A DNA stretch of 64,000 nucleotides. Origin: Janthinobacterium lividum (GTDB lineage Bacteria > Pseudomonadota > Gammaproteobacteria > Burkholderiales > Burkholderiaceae_D). Where the stretch lies: positions 1 through 64,000 of the forward strand of contig NZ_JAAOLY010000019.1 of assembly GCF_011601275.1 (NCBI RefSeq), written 5' to 3'. Below, piece after piece: positions 52,203-59,731 of the stretch (position 1 is its first letter; each line of letters begins with the position of its first letter). Under the pieces are notes generated by a model that saw only the letters and a program-made list of their open reading frames with translations, was not told where the DNA came from and made no database searches. The translations under genes were made by a program, and so were the position numbers.

Positions 52203-55049
52203 TCAGAATTTATACTTCACCCCCGCACTGACAAAGCGTCCCGCCGCGCCCGCGTAGTCGAGTGGGTTGTAGCCCGTGGCGCCATACGTCAGCGGGTCGA
52301 GCGGGGCGATCTTGTCGAACAGGTTTTGTATCGTCGCAAACACTTCCAGCTTGGGCGTGGCCAGCCAGCGGGCCGTCAGGTCCACCGTGGTGAACGAGGC
52401 GATGCGGCAGCCGCGCGGCGCGTCCGTGCCGTCGGCGAAATGCGTGGCGCAGCCGTCCGGGTCGTTCTTGAAGCGGACATTGTCGAGCGGCGCGCGGTAG
52501 TTGACGTTGGCCGAGACTCGCCAGTTCTGGCGTTCCCAGGTGGCGCCCAGGTTGATGCGGTCGTCCGGCGTGCCCATGCAGTTGGATATATCGCAATTGC
52601 CATGCGTGCCGGCAAAATCGCGCTGCGTGCCATCCTGTTCCGTGCGCAGCCATTTGTACAGATGCGTCCACTTCAGGTCGAAGGTCAGGCTGCCGTAGCC
52701 ATGGTCGAGGTTGAAGCGCTGGCGGGCGTCGATATCGATGCCGCGCACCGTCGTTTGCGCCGAATTCACATAGTTGGCCAGCACGGCCGTGATGGCGCCC
52801 GGATCGCCGGGAATGCCGGTGGCCGTGGACGGGTCGCGCGCCACGTTGCCGGCGGCAATGGCCGCATCCGTTTGCTCTTGGTTGATTTCATTCTTGCGGC
52901 GGATTTGCCACAGGTCGACGGAAATGCTGCTGCGCGGCAGCGGGTCCCACACGGCACCGACGGAATAGCTGCGCGAACGTTCGGGCGACAGGTTCGGATT
53001 GGGCGACGTGATGACGGCGATCGGCGCGGGATCGCACGCCACTTCCACGCCCAGCGCGCAGCGCAGCGGATCGCTGGCAGTGGAGAACGCGGCCAGGCCG
53101 CCGACGCCGTTTTCCGCCGCGCTGGGGGCGCGGAAACCCTTGGCGAAGGTGCCGCGCAGGGCCAGTTCGCGCATGGGAGTCCATTTCACGCCCACTTTCG
53201 GCGTGTAGGAATTACCCACATCGGTGAAGTGGTCGGCGCGCAGGGCGCCCGACAGTTCCACGGTTTTCAGCACGGGCGCCAGCACTTCGGCATAGATGGC
53301 CGAGGCATTGCGGCTGCCCTTGTAGGCGGAATAGCCGAGGCCGATGATATTGCCCCGCTCCGTGCCCGTGGTGGGCTTGAGTTGCGTCGATTCGTGGCGG
53401 AATTCGGCGCCCACGGCCAGGCCCAGGCTGCCGCCTTCCAGCTTGGCCACCTCGCGGCTGGCCTTGAAGTCGATCTGCGCGATATGCGTCTTGGCGTCGT
53501 TCGAGATGCGCGGCGCCAGGGCAGCGTACAGCTCGGGCGAATTGAGGCCCGCGTTTTCCGCGATGCGCCACAGGCTGCCGGCCGGCAGGGCCGCATACGC
53601 GGGGTTCAGGCTGGCCGCGGCCACGTTGGCGGCGGTCGGGTTGAGCAGGGCGAAGGCGACGTCGCGCTGCAGGTAGCCGTCCAGGTCGTTCGACACCTTG
53701 TTCTGCGAGTACAGGATGGCGCTGTCGATATCCCAGCCCGCCACGGTGCCCTTGATGCCGGCGACAAAGCGCGTGAAGGTGGAATTGACTTCCGACAGGC
53801 GCGGCCCCACGTCGGCTGCCAGGTAACGCAGCCGCGCCGCCGTGCCGAAATACGGATTGTCCGGGTGGGCGGCGCCGAGCGAGACGCCCGCATTGCTGAC
53901 GGGGCCGCCCGGGTAGCCGACCGAGCCGCTGACCGTCGACGGCGTGGTGGCCGAATGCGATTCGCTGTGATACACGTTCAACTCGGCATACGTTTGCAAC
54001 GCCGGCGTCAGTTGCCAGGCGGCGCGGCCGAAGAAATTGATATTCTTTTGCTTGGGCTGGATCTGGCTGTACTGCTGCGCGGCATCGGTCAGGCAGCCGC
54101 CGCCCGGGTCGCCCTGCGGGTGCGTGGTGAAGTTGCCGCAGGCGGCGCCGGGGAAGGTGCGCGTAAAACCCGCGCCGGCCAGGTTGCCGCGGTTGTAGTA
54201 GTCGAGCGTGTCGGGATTGCGTACATTGCCGTTGACGGCGCTGCCGGCCGCGTTGTTGGTGGTGATGGCGCCCGCGCCGCTGAGCGATTCCTGCGCGCTG
54301 AAGCCCAGGTCGCGCAAATCGCCGCGTCCCACGGCGCCTCGTCCGGCCCGGTCGCGGTTCCAGATGGCGGCTTTTTCGCTGTATTCGAGGTTCAGCAGCA
54401 CGTTGTAGCGGTCGCTGTCGATGTCGCCGAAGCCGTGCGTGATGGCGGCGCGCGCGTCGCGCCCGTCCCATTCCTTCGTCTTGCCGTAATTGCCCTTGAT
54501 GGCCGTGCCCTGGTAGTCGCGCCGCAGGATCACGTTGACGACGCCGGCAATCGCGTCCGAACCATAGATGGCCGAGGCGCCATCCTTGAGGATTTCCACC
54601 CGTTCCACCGCTTCCAGGGGAATGATGTTCAGGTCGGCAAATACCTTCTGGCCATCGTCGGCCAGGCCATACGGCGCCACCCTGCGGCCGTTGAGCAGCA
54701 CCAGGGTCGAGGCCGTCCCTAGGCCCCGCAGCGACACGCCGGAAGCGCCGGCGGCAAAGCCGTTGCCGAAGCTGGTGGGCACGGAACCCTGGTTGTCGAC
54801 GGCCAGGGTCTGCAGCAGTTCGGCCACGCTGGACTTGCCCGATTTTTCAATGTCGGCCGCGTTCAGGGTTTGCACGGCGGATGCCGTTTCCGCCTGCGCG
54901 CGACGGATGTTCGAGCCGGTGATTTCCACGCGGGCAACGGGGGCAGCTTCCTGTGCCAGGACGGGCAGGGCGAGCAGGGCGCTTGCCAGGGCCAGGCCCA
55001 TGCGTGGCGGTGAAAGCAGGGATGGATGGGCGGATTCTTTGTAGGTCAT
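52203..55049 (-). CDS. TonB-dependent receptor, subclass B
   Basis: A 948-residue outer-membrane receptor. Its signal peptide of about 32 residues (ends ALLALPVLA-QE) is followed by VARVEITGSNIRR and the plug (VSLRGLGTASTLVLLNGRRVAPYG, ILKDGASAIYGSDAIAGVVNVIL). The barrel ends GRFVSAGVKYKF. The subclass B FAGTHGNCDISNC loop holds a Cys pair also found in the receptor at 62763. No STN domain. GGAG lies ahead of ATG 55049. It is convergent with tldD across the REP pair and divergent from the aroG leader. A 13-bp stem hairpin lies about 120 bases upstream. Confidence 0.92.
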   Translation of the reverse strand: MTYKESAHPSLLSPPRMGLALASALLALPVLAQEAAPVARVEITGSNIRRAQAETASAVQTLNAADIEKSGKSSVAELLQTLAVDNQGSVPTSFGNGFAAGASGVSLRGLGTASTLVLLNGRRVAPYGLADDGQKVFADLNIIPLEAVERVEILKDGASAIYGSDAIAGVVNVILRRDYQGTAIKGNYGKTKEWDGRDARAAITHGFGDIDSDRYNVLLNLEYSEKAAIWNRDRAGRGAVGRGDLRDLGFSAQESLSGAGAITTNNAAGSAVNGNVRNPDTLDYYNRGNLAGAGFTRTFPGAACGNFTTHPQGDPGGGCLTDAAQQYSQIQPKQKNINFFGRAAWQLTPALQTYAELNVYHSESHSATTPSTVSGSVGYPGGPVSNAGVSLGAAHPDNPYFGTAARLRYLAADVGPRLSEVNSTFTRFVAGIKGTVAGWDIDSAILYSQNKVSNDLDGYLQRDVAFALLNPTAANVAAASLNPAYAALPAGSLWRIAENAGLNSPELYAALAPRISNDAKTHIAQIDFKASREVAKLEGGSLGLAVGAEFRHESTQLKPTTGTERGNIIGLGYSAYKGSRNASAIYAEVLAPVLKTVELSGALRADHFTDVGNSYTPKVGVKWTPMRELALRGTFAKGFRAPSAAENGVGGLAAFSTASDPLRCALGVEVACDPAPIAVITSPNPNLSPERSRSYSVGAVWDPLPRSSISVDLWQIRRKNEINQEQTDAAIAAGNVARDPSTATGIPGDPGAITAVLANYVNSAQTTVRGIDIDARQRFNLDHGYGSLTFDLKWTHLYKWLRTEQDGTQRDFAGTHGNCDISNCMGTPDDRINLGATWERQNWRVSANVNYRAPLDNVRFKNDPDGCATHFADGTDAPRGCRIASFTTVDLTARWLATPKLEVFATIQNLFDKIAPLDPLTYGATGYNPLDYAGAAGRFVSAGVKYKF

Positions 55050-55165
55050 GCGATTCTCCGGAAGGTCAGACAGGAAAAGGTGGGATGCACCTTGAAGTCT
55101 TGGCCGTGCGGCCTGGCGGGGATTCGATCTATATCAGTAGTGCGCCGCTTCCCGGGTTCAAAACG

Positions 55166-55195
55166 GGCCGCCGTGGCGTGCGCGCCACGGCGGCC
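55166..55195 (-). terminator. 13-bp perfect hairpin upstream of the subclass B receptor; attenuator or terminator
   Basis: GGCCGCCGTGGCG (55166-55178) and CGCCACGGCGGCC (55183-55195) form a 13-base-pair stem with a four-base loop. Read on the minus strand it is followed by CGTTTTG, so it can act as a terminator toward the receptor gene, 117 bases before its ATG. No gene ends upstream of it on that strand, so attenuation of the receptor transcript is possible. Confidence 0.55.
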
Positions 55196-55306
55196 TCAGC
55201 ATTGTTGGCGAGCCGGTGCGCATCGGCAGCGCGCAACTTTTTATGCTTTTTGACGTATTTTGCAGTGTAAAACGGCGGCTGCATGCGGCTTTTCCGACAA
55301 ATATGC

Positions 55307-55336
55307 TTGCCAACCCTTGCAATTTAGGTTTATAGT
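55307..55336 (+). promoter_or_regulatory. sigma-70 promoter of the aroG leader
   Basis: TTGCCA (55307-55312) and TATAGT (55331-55336) are spaced by 18 bases. The predicted start near 55343 is only about ten bases before the leader-peptide start at 55353, as is usual for attenuator leaders. Confidence 0.6.
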
Positions 55337-55352
55337 CGTTCATCACTTACGG

Positions 55353-55430
55353 ATGACTCGCATGTTCGCTCGCCACTTTTTTACCGCTTATTTTTACTTT
55401 AGCAATTCCAACCCAAAGGCGGTGGAGTAG
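55353..55430 (+). CDS. aroG leader peptide (Phe/Tyr-rich)
   Basis: A 25-residue open frame starting MTRMFAR and ending at TAG 55430. It has five Phe and two Tyr, six of them within the eight-residue run FFTAYFYF (codons 55377-55400). A second ATG at 55362 would give 22 residues. Such an aromatic run just before a terminator and a DAHP synthase gene is the pattern of a ribosome-mediated attenuator that senses charged tRNA-Phe and tRNA-Tyr. The segment GGCGGT (55418-55423), near the stop codon, is complementary to the ACCGCC arm of the terminator and could form the antiterminator. Confidence 0.78.
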   Translation: MTRMFARHFFTAYFYFSNSNPKAVE

Positions 55431-55473
55431 CGGTCGGTTCACGTAGCAGCAAAACGAGATCCCAGCAAATTCT

Positions 55474-55504
55474 AAAAAACCGCCACTGATGGCGGTTTTT
55501 TTTT
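55474..55504 (+). terminator. attenuator terminator upstream of aroG
   Basis: ACCGCCA (55479-55485), loop CTGA, TGGCGGT (55490-55496), with flanking A and T tracts; the T-run reaches 55504. It stands 40 bases before the aroG start and after the leader-peptide stop, so it must regulate aroG rather than end an upstream gene. Confidence 0.88.
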
Positions 55505-55544
55505 ACCCAGATGTTTTACCCATCCTTAAATTTTGGAGAAAATG

Positions 55545-56609
55545 ATGCCCCGCACCGATGATTTGCGAATTCGCGAAATGAAGGAATTGACCCCGCCGTC
55601 CCACCTGATCCGCGAATTCGCCTGCTCGGAGCAAGCCGAACAGACCGCCGCCAGCGCCCGCATCGCCCTGCACCGTATCCTGCACGGCCAGGACGACCGC
55701 CTGATGGTGGTGATCGGGCCTTGCTCCATCCACGACACCAAGGCGGCGATGGAATATGCGCGCCTGCTGGTCAAGGAGCGCGCGCGTTTCGCGGGCGAGC
55801 TGGAAATCGTCATGCGCGTCTACTTCGAGAAGCCGCGCACCACGGTGGGCTGGAAGGGGCTGATCAACGATCCGTACATGGACAACAGCTTCCGCATCAA
55901 CGACGGCTTGCGCATGGCGCGCGAACTGTTGCGCGACATCAATGAGCTGGGCTTGCCGGCCGGTACCGAGTTCCTCGACGTGATCAGTCCGCAATACATC
56001 GCCGATCTGATCAGCTGGGGCGCCATCGGCGCGCGCACGACGGAATCGCAGGTGCACCGCGAGCTGGCGTCGGGATTGTCCTGTCCCGTCGGCTTCAAGA
56101 ATGGCACGGACGGCAATGTGAAAATCGCCGTGGAAGCCATCAAGGCCGCCTCGCAGCCGCACCATTTCCTTTCCGTCACGAAGGGCGGCCACTCGGCCAT
56201 CGTTTCGACCAACGGCAACGAGGATTGCCACATCATCTTGCGCGGCGGCAAAACGCCGAACTATGACGCGGCCAGCGTGGACGACGCTTGCAAGGCCATC
56301 GCGGCGCAAGGCCTGGCGGCGCGCCTGATGATTGACGCCTCGCATGCGAACAGCTCGAAAAAACCGGAAAACCAGATTCCCGTGTGCGCCGACATCGCCG
56401 CCCAGGTGGCGGGCGGCGACGACCGCATCGTCGGCGTGATGGTGGAGTCGCACCTGGTGGCGGGGCGCCAGGATTTGATCCCGGGCAAGGAATTGATCTA
56501 TGGCCAGTCCGTCACGGACGGCTGCATCGACTGGAGCGCCAGCGTGGCCGTGCTGGAAAACCTGGCGCAAGCCGTGAAGCAGCGCCGCCTGAAGGGCGAC
56601 GCGGAATAA
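55545..56609 (+). CDS. aroG: 3-deoxy-7-phosphoheptulonate synthase (DAHP synthase), class I
   Basis: A 354-residue AroG/AroF/AroH-type enzyme, committing phosphoenolpyruvate and erythrose 4-phosphate to aromatic amino acid biosynthesis. Conserved stretches include IGPCSIHD, VYFEKPRTTVGWKGLINDP, GARTTESQVHRELASGLSCPVGFKNGTDG and MIDASHANSSK. The N-terminal arm that carries allosteric sites is present (MPRTDDLRIREMKELTPP). GGAG at 55535-55538 is six bases from ATG 55545, better than the ATG at 55542. Expression appears controlled by the Phe/Tyr leader peptide and terminator upstream. E4P is supplied by the transketolase elsewhere in the window. Confidence 0.95.
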   Translation: MPRTDDLRIREMKELTPPSHLIREFACSEQAEQTAASARIALHRILHGQDDRLMVVIGPCSIHDTKAAMEYARLLVKERARFAGELEIVMRVYFEKPRTTVGWKGLINDPYMDNSFRINDGLRMARELLRDINELGLPAGTEFLDVISPQYIADLISWGAIGARTTESQVHRELASGLSCPVGFKNGTDGNVKIAVEAIKAASQPHHFLSVTKGGHSAIVSTNGNEDCHIILRGGKTPNYDAASVDDACKAIAAQGLAARLMIDASHANSSKKPENQIPVCADIAAQVAGGDDRIVGVMVESHLVAGRQDLIPGKELIYGQSVTDGCIDWSASVAVLENLAQAVKQRRLKGDAE

Positions 56610-56631
56610 AGTGACGTGGCGCGCAGCATGA

Positions 56632-56668
56632 AAAAAAGCCCGGAAAGCTAAGCTTTCCGGGCTTTTTC
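56632..56668 (+). terminator. bidirectional terminator between aroG and a TonB receptor
   Basis: AAAAAGCCCGGAAAGC and GCTTTCCGGGCTTTTT are complementary around a tiny loop, with A- and T-tracts at both ends. It serves the convergent aroG and receptor transcripts. Confidence 0.9.
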
Positions 56669-56726
56669 ATTTCATTCAAGATGCCTGACAGAAGCGTAGC
56701 GAGCGGCTAGCTTATGTCAGGTGTAT

Positions 56727-59378
56727 TTAGAACTTGTAGGTCGCGCGCACGTAGAAAGTACGGCCCAGCGGATCGGCGTAACGCGGATCGTAACCGGACT
56801 GGAAGGTGCCGATCTGGTTACTGAACGGTGGATCTTCGTTCAGCAGGTTTTTCACGCCCACGGTGACTTCGGTGTTCTTGAAGCCCGAGTACGCGCCCGA
56901 CAGCGACCATACCGAGTAAGCCTTGACGCTTTGCTCGAATTGCGGATCGACATAGTTCTGGTCGCGGTAGCCGCTCATGTACTTGTTCGACAGCGTGGCG
57001 TTCCACTTGTCCAGATTCCATTGCAGGGAGGCATTGTGTCTCCAGCGGAATACCGGTGCATTGTCGCCATACACGCCCACGTTTTGCACGAATTCGCCGC
57101 CGCGTTCGTTCTGGTACTCATACTTCTGTACCCAGGTGCCGTCGAAGTTGAAGGTGAAGTTGCCGTACTGGCTGCGTGGCAATTTCCAGTTCAGGCCCAG
57201 GTCGATGCCCGAGGTGTGCATTTCGCCCAGGTTGCCCAGGGTGGCCAGCACGTAATCGAGCTTGCCGTCGGCCGTGTAGATGAAGTTGCTTTGATATTTA
57301 TCGTAATTGTCGAACAGGGTCTGTTCGGCCACGGTGCCGATCTTGTCGCGCAACTTGATCTTGAAGTAATCGAGCGACACGGTGACCGACTTGACAGGCT
57401 CGATGACGATACCGGCGCTGAAGGTCTTCGATTTTTCCGGGCCGACGTCCGGATTGCCGCCCGAACGGATGTATTGCTGCGCGCCGCAGGCGACGTTGCT
57501 GTTGGCGCCAGGGATCGGTACGCCGCCCGGGCACAGGCGTGGATCGTCGTACTTGTTGGCCGTGAAGGTCTTGGTTTGCGGACCATGCAGGTCATACAGC
57601 GTTGGCGCGCGGAAACCTGTGTTGTAGGAGCCGCGCAGCAGCACCTGGCTCGTTGGCTGCCAGCGTACGCCGACTTTCGGGTTGAAGCTGCCGCCGACGT
57701 CGTTGTAGTGGTCATAACGGGCTGCCAGCGACAGTTCCAGGTCTTTTACGACAGGAATGCTCAGTTCCGTGAAGATGGCGGCGATGTTGCGGCTGCCCGA
57801 CTGGTTCTGCGCTTCGGCGTAGCCGGAGCTCGACGCCTGGCCTGCCAGGTCGCGGTTCACATTGTATTCCGCCTTGTCGTTGCGGAATTCCGTACCGACG
57901 GCGAAGCCGACGGCGCCTGCCGGCAGGGTGAACAGTTCACGGCTGACTTTGGCGTCGACTGCGGTGCTGGTCATCTTGGCGCTCAGGTACTCGCCTTTCA
58001 GGACGGAGTCATTCAGGTAGGCCTGGCCGGCGGCGCTCTGCTCGCCGAACGGGTTCAGGATGCCATTGCCAATGCCGTCGATGATGCGCTGGTCATTCAG
58101 GTAGCCGCCCGTGAAGGCGCTGGTGGCCTTGCTGACGGAGTAGCTCAGGCCGACGTTGTAGTCCCACGCGCCCAGGACGCCTTCGGAGGCCAGTACCAGG
58201 CGGTCCGAGGTGCTGGTGTCGAAGCCGCTGCGCTGGCCCGACGCCACTGGACGCCAGCTGATGTCCAGCGGTTCGCCCGACAGGCCCGCCATGGCTGGCA
58301 CGCCGCCGCTGCCGCCCGGGTAGTACGGCGAGCTCGACGACATGAGGATGCCGATGTTCGACATCGGCGGCGGCGAGATGCGCGCTTCGTTGGTGCTGCG
58401 CGAGTGCAGGTATTCGATGGTGGCCAGGTGATCCTGGTTCAGCTTGAAGCTGGCCTTGCCCAGGAAGGATTCCTGCTGGGTTTTCGGGATGGCCTGGATG
58501 AATGGCGTGACATCCATGGCGCAGGTGCTCTTGCCCGAGGTATTCTTGTACAGGTTTTCACCCACGCAACCGCCGGCGAAAGCCGGGTTGCCGATCAGGC
58601 CATTGCCCGTATCGTAGAAGTTGGCCGGGAAGGTGGTGCCGCTCAGGTTATTCACGCCCTTGCTGGGGATGTAGCCGCTCTTCGAGAAGGAACGGTCGGC
58701 CGTGCTCAGCGCCGACTGGCGATGTACGTCGACAACGCCGAAGACGTTGAAGCCATCTTTGTTCAGGTCGCCATAGCCGCCGGACAGGTTCAGGCGCGAC
58801 TCGTCGCCGCCGCCCGATTTCTGTGGCTCGTAGTGTTCGACCGTGACGGAACCGCCTTTGACGGAACGTTTGGTGATGAAGTTGATCACGCCGCCGATGG
58901 CGTCGGTGCCGTAGATGGCGGAAGCGCCGTCACGCAGCACTTCGACACGCTCCAGGGCGGAAATAGGGATGATGTTCAGGTCGACGGACGAACCGTTGAA
59001 CGGGTGGCTGGCGATACGGCGGCCGTTCAGCAGGACCAGGGTCTTGTCGCCGCCGATGCCGCGCAGGTTGGCGACGGACTGGCCGCCCGTACCGGAGCCA
59101 ACGGATTGCGAGCTGCTTTGCGAGCTCTGATTCATGGAAATGGTGGACAGGACTTCTTGTGCCGTCGTCAAGCCTTGCTTGGCGAAATCGTCAGCCTTGA
59201 TCGAGGTGATCGGCAGCGCTGTCTCCGATGCCAGGCGCTTGATGCTCGAACCCGTGACTTCTACACGTTGCATGGGTGCATCTGTTGTTTCTTGCGCATA
59301 CGCGGCGTGCATGCCCAGGGCCAAACTGCCAGCAAACATCAGGCGCAGCGACCGCGATATTACATTTTCTATCATCAT
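56727..59378 (-). CDS. TonB-dependent receptor, subclass A
   Basis: An 883-residue outer-membrane receptor. Signal peptide of about 28 residues (MMIENVISRSLRLMF... AYA-QE), then MQRVEVTGSSIKR, plug (ANLRGIGGDKTLVLLNGRRIASHPF, VLRDGASAIYGTDAIGGVINFITKRS) and a barrel ending RTFYVRATYKF. No STN domain. The start is ATG 59378 with AAGGA upstream; an open frame continues to 59444. It is very close in sequence to the next receptor at 59732 (shared FAKQGLTTAQEVLS, GDKTLVLLNGRR, PDVGPEKSK/KLKPEKS), which points to tandem duplication. The substrate is unknown. Confidence 0.92.
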   Translation of the reverse strand: MMIENVISRSLRLMFAGSLALGMHAAYAQETTDAPMQRVEVTGSSIKRLASETALPITSIKADDFAKQGLTTAQEVLSTISMNQSSQSSSQSVGSGTGGQSVANLRGIGGDKTLVLLNGRRIASHPFNGSSVDLNIIPISALERVEVLRDGASAIYGTDAIGGVINFITKRSVKGGSVTVEHYEPQKSGGGDESRLNLSGGYGDLNKDGFNVFGVVDVHRQSALSTADRSFSKSGYIPSKGVNNLSGTTFPANFYDTGNGLIGNPAFAGGCVGENLYKNTSGKSTCAMDVTPFIQAIPKTQQESFLGKASFKLNQDHLATIEYLHSRSTNEARISPPPMSNIGILMSSSSPYYPGGSGGVPAMAGLSGEPLDISWRPVASGQRSGFDTSTSDRLVLASEGVLGAWDYNVGLSYSVSKATSAFTGGYLNDQRIIDGIGNGILNPFGEQSAAGQAYLNDSVLKGEYLSAKMTSTAVDAKVSRELFTLPAGAVGFAVGTEFRNDKAEYNVNRDLAGQASSSGYAEAQNQSGSRNIAAIFTELSIPVVKDLELSLAARYDHYNDVGGSFNPKVGVRWQPTSQVLLRGSYNTGFRAPTLYDLHGPQTKTFTANKYDDPRLCPGGVPIPGANSNVACGAQQYIRSGGNPDVGPEKSKTFSAGIVIEPVKSVTVSLDYFKIKLRDKIGTVAEQTLFDNYDKYQSNFIYTADGKLDYVLATLGNLGEMHTSGIDLGLNWKLPRSQYGNFTFNFDGTWVQKYEYQNERGGEFVQNVGVYGDNAPVFRWRHNASLQWNLDKWNATLSNKYMSGYRDQNYVDPQFEQSVKAYSVWSLSGAYSGFKNTEVTVGVKNLLNEDPPFSNQIGTFQSGYDPRYADPLGRTFYVRATYKF

Positions 59379-59731
59379 CTGAAATTCCTTGTTATTGTGA
59401 TAAAGGCGGCAATTATTTTGAAATAACTTGTTGCTTACTAACAATTTATTTGCCTTTTTACAAATCCACCAATGAAAATTCTGTAAATTTTCAGGGCCCT
59501 CATCAAAACATTCACGATTCAGATTGTCAATTTCGTGCGGAGTTTTTGGACGAAATGCAACATATTGCTATTTTTTTTGCATTAGTTCAGGAATAAAATA
59601 TCGTCAACCCTTGTCAGGCGCACTCAGGCGCGTAAAATAAAACGGCGCACAGCATCTCTGCTGGCGCCGTCTTCGTGCTGCAGGCAAACGCTTGCCAGCG
59701 CTGCCCGTTGATCCTGTTTTGCCAATCTCCC
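59379..59731. other. AT-rich intergenic region between tandem receptor genes
   Basis: 353 bases without a gene, AT-rich. On the minus strand TTGACA (59530-59525) with a weak TTTGAT (59507-59502), 17 bases apart, may drive the receptor ending at 56727. A terminator for the next receptor gene lies at 59634-59670. Confidence 0.45.
59634..59670 (-). terminator. terminator of the tandem receptor ending at 59732
   Basis: On the minus strand ACGGCGC and GCGCCGT close a stem that contains AGCA/TGCT, followed by TTTATTTT. It lies about 60 bases past the receptor stop. Confidence 0.65.

Noticed and set aside
52326..54722. 798-codon plus-strand frame inside a TonB receptor gene
   Set aside because: Antisense shadow of the receptor gene at 52203-55049, Arg/Gly/Ala/Val-rich; the receptor has signal peptide, plug and C-terminal Phe.
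56721..59426. 901-codon plus-strand frame opposite the receptor at 56727
   Set aside because: Antisense shadow; no motif, no ribosome binding site, and the minus-strand gene is certain.
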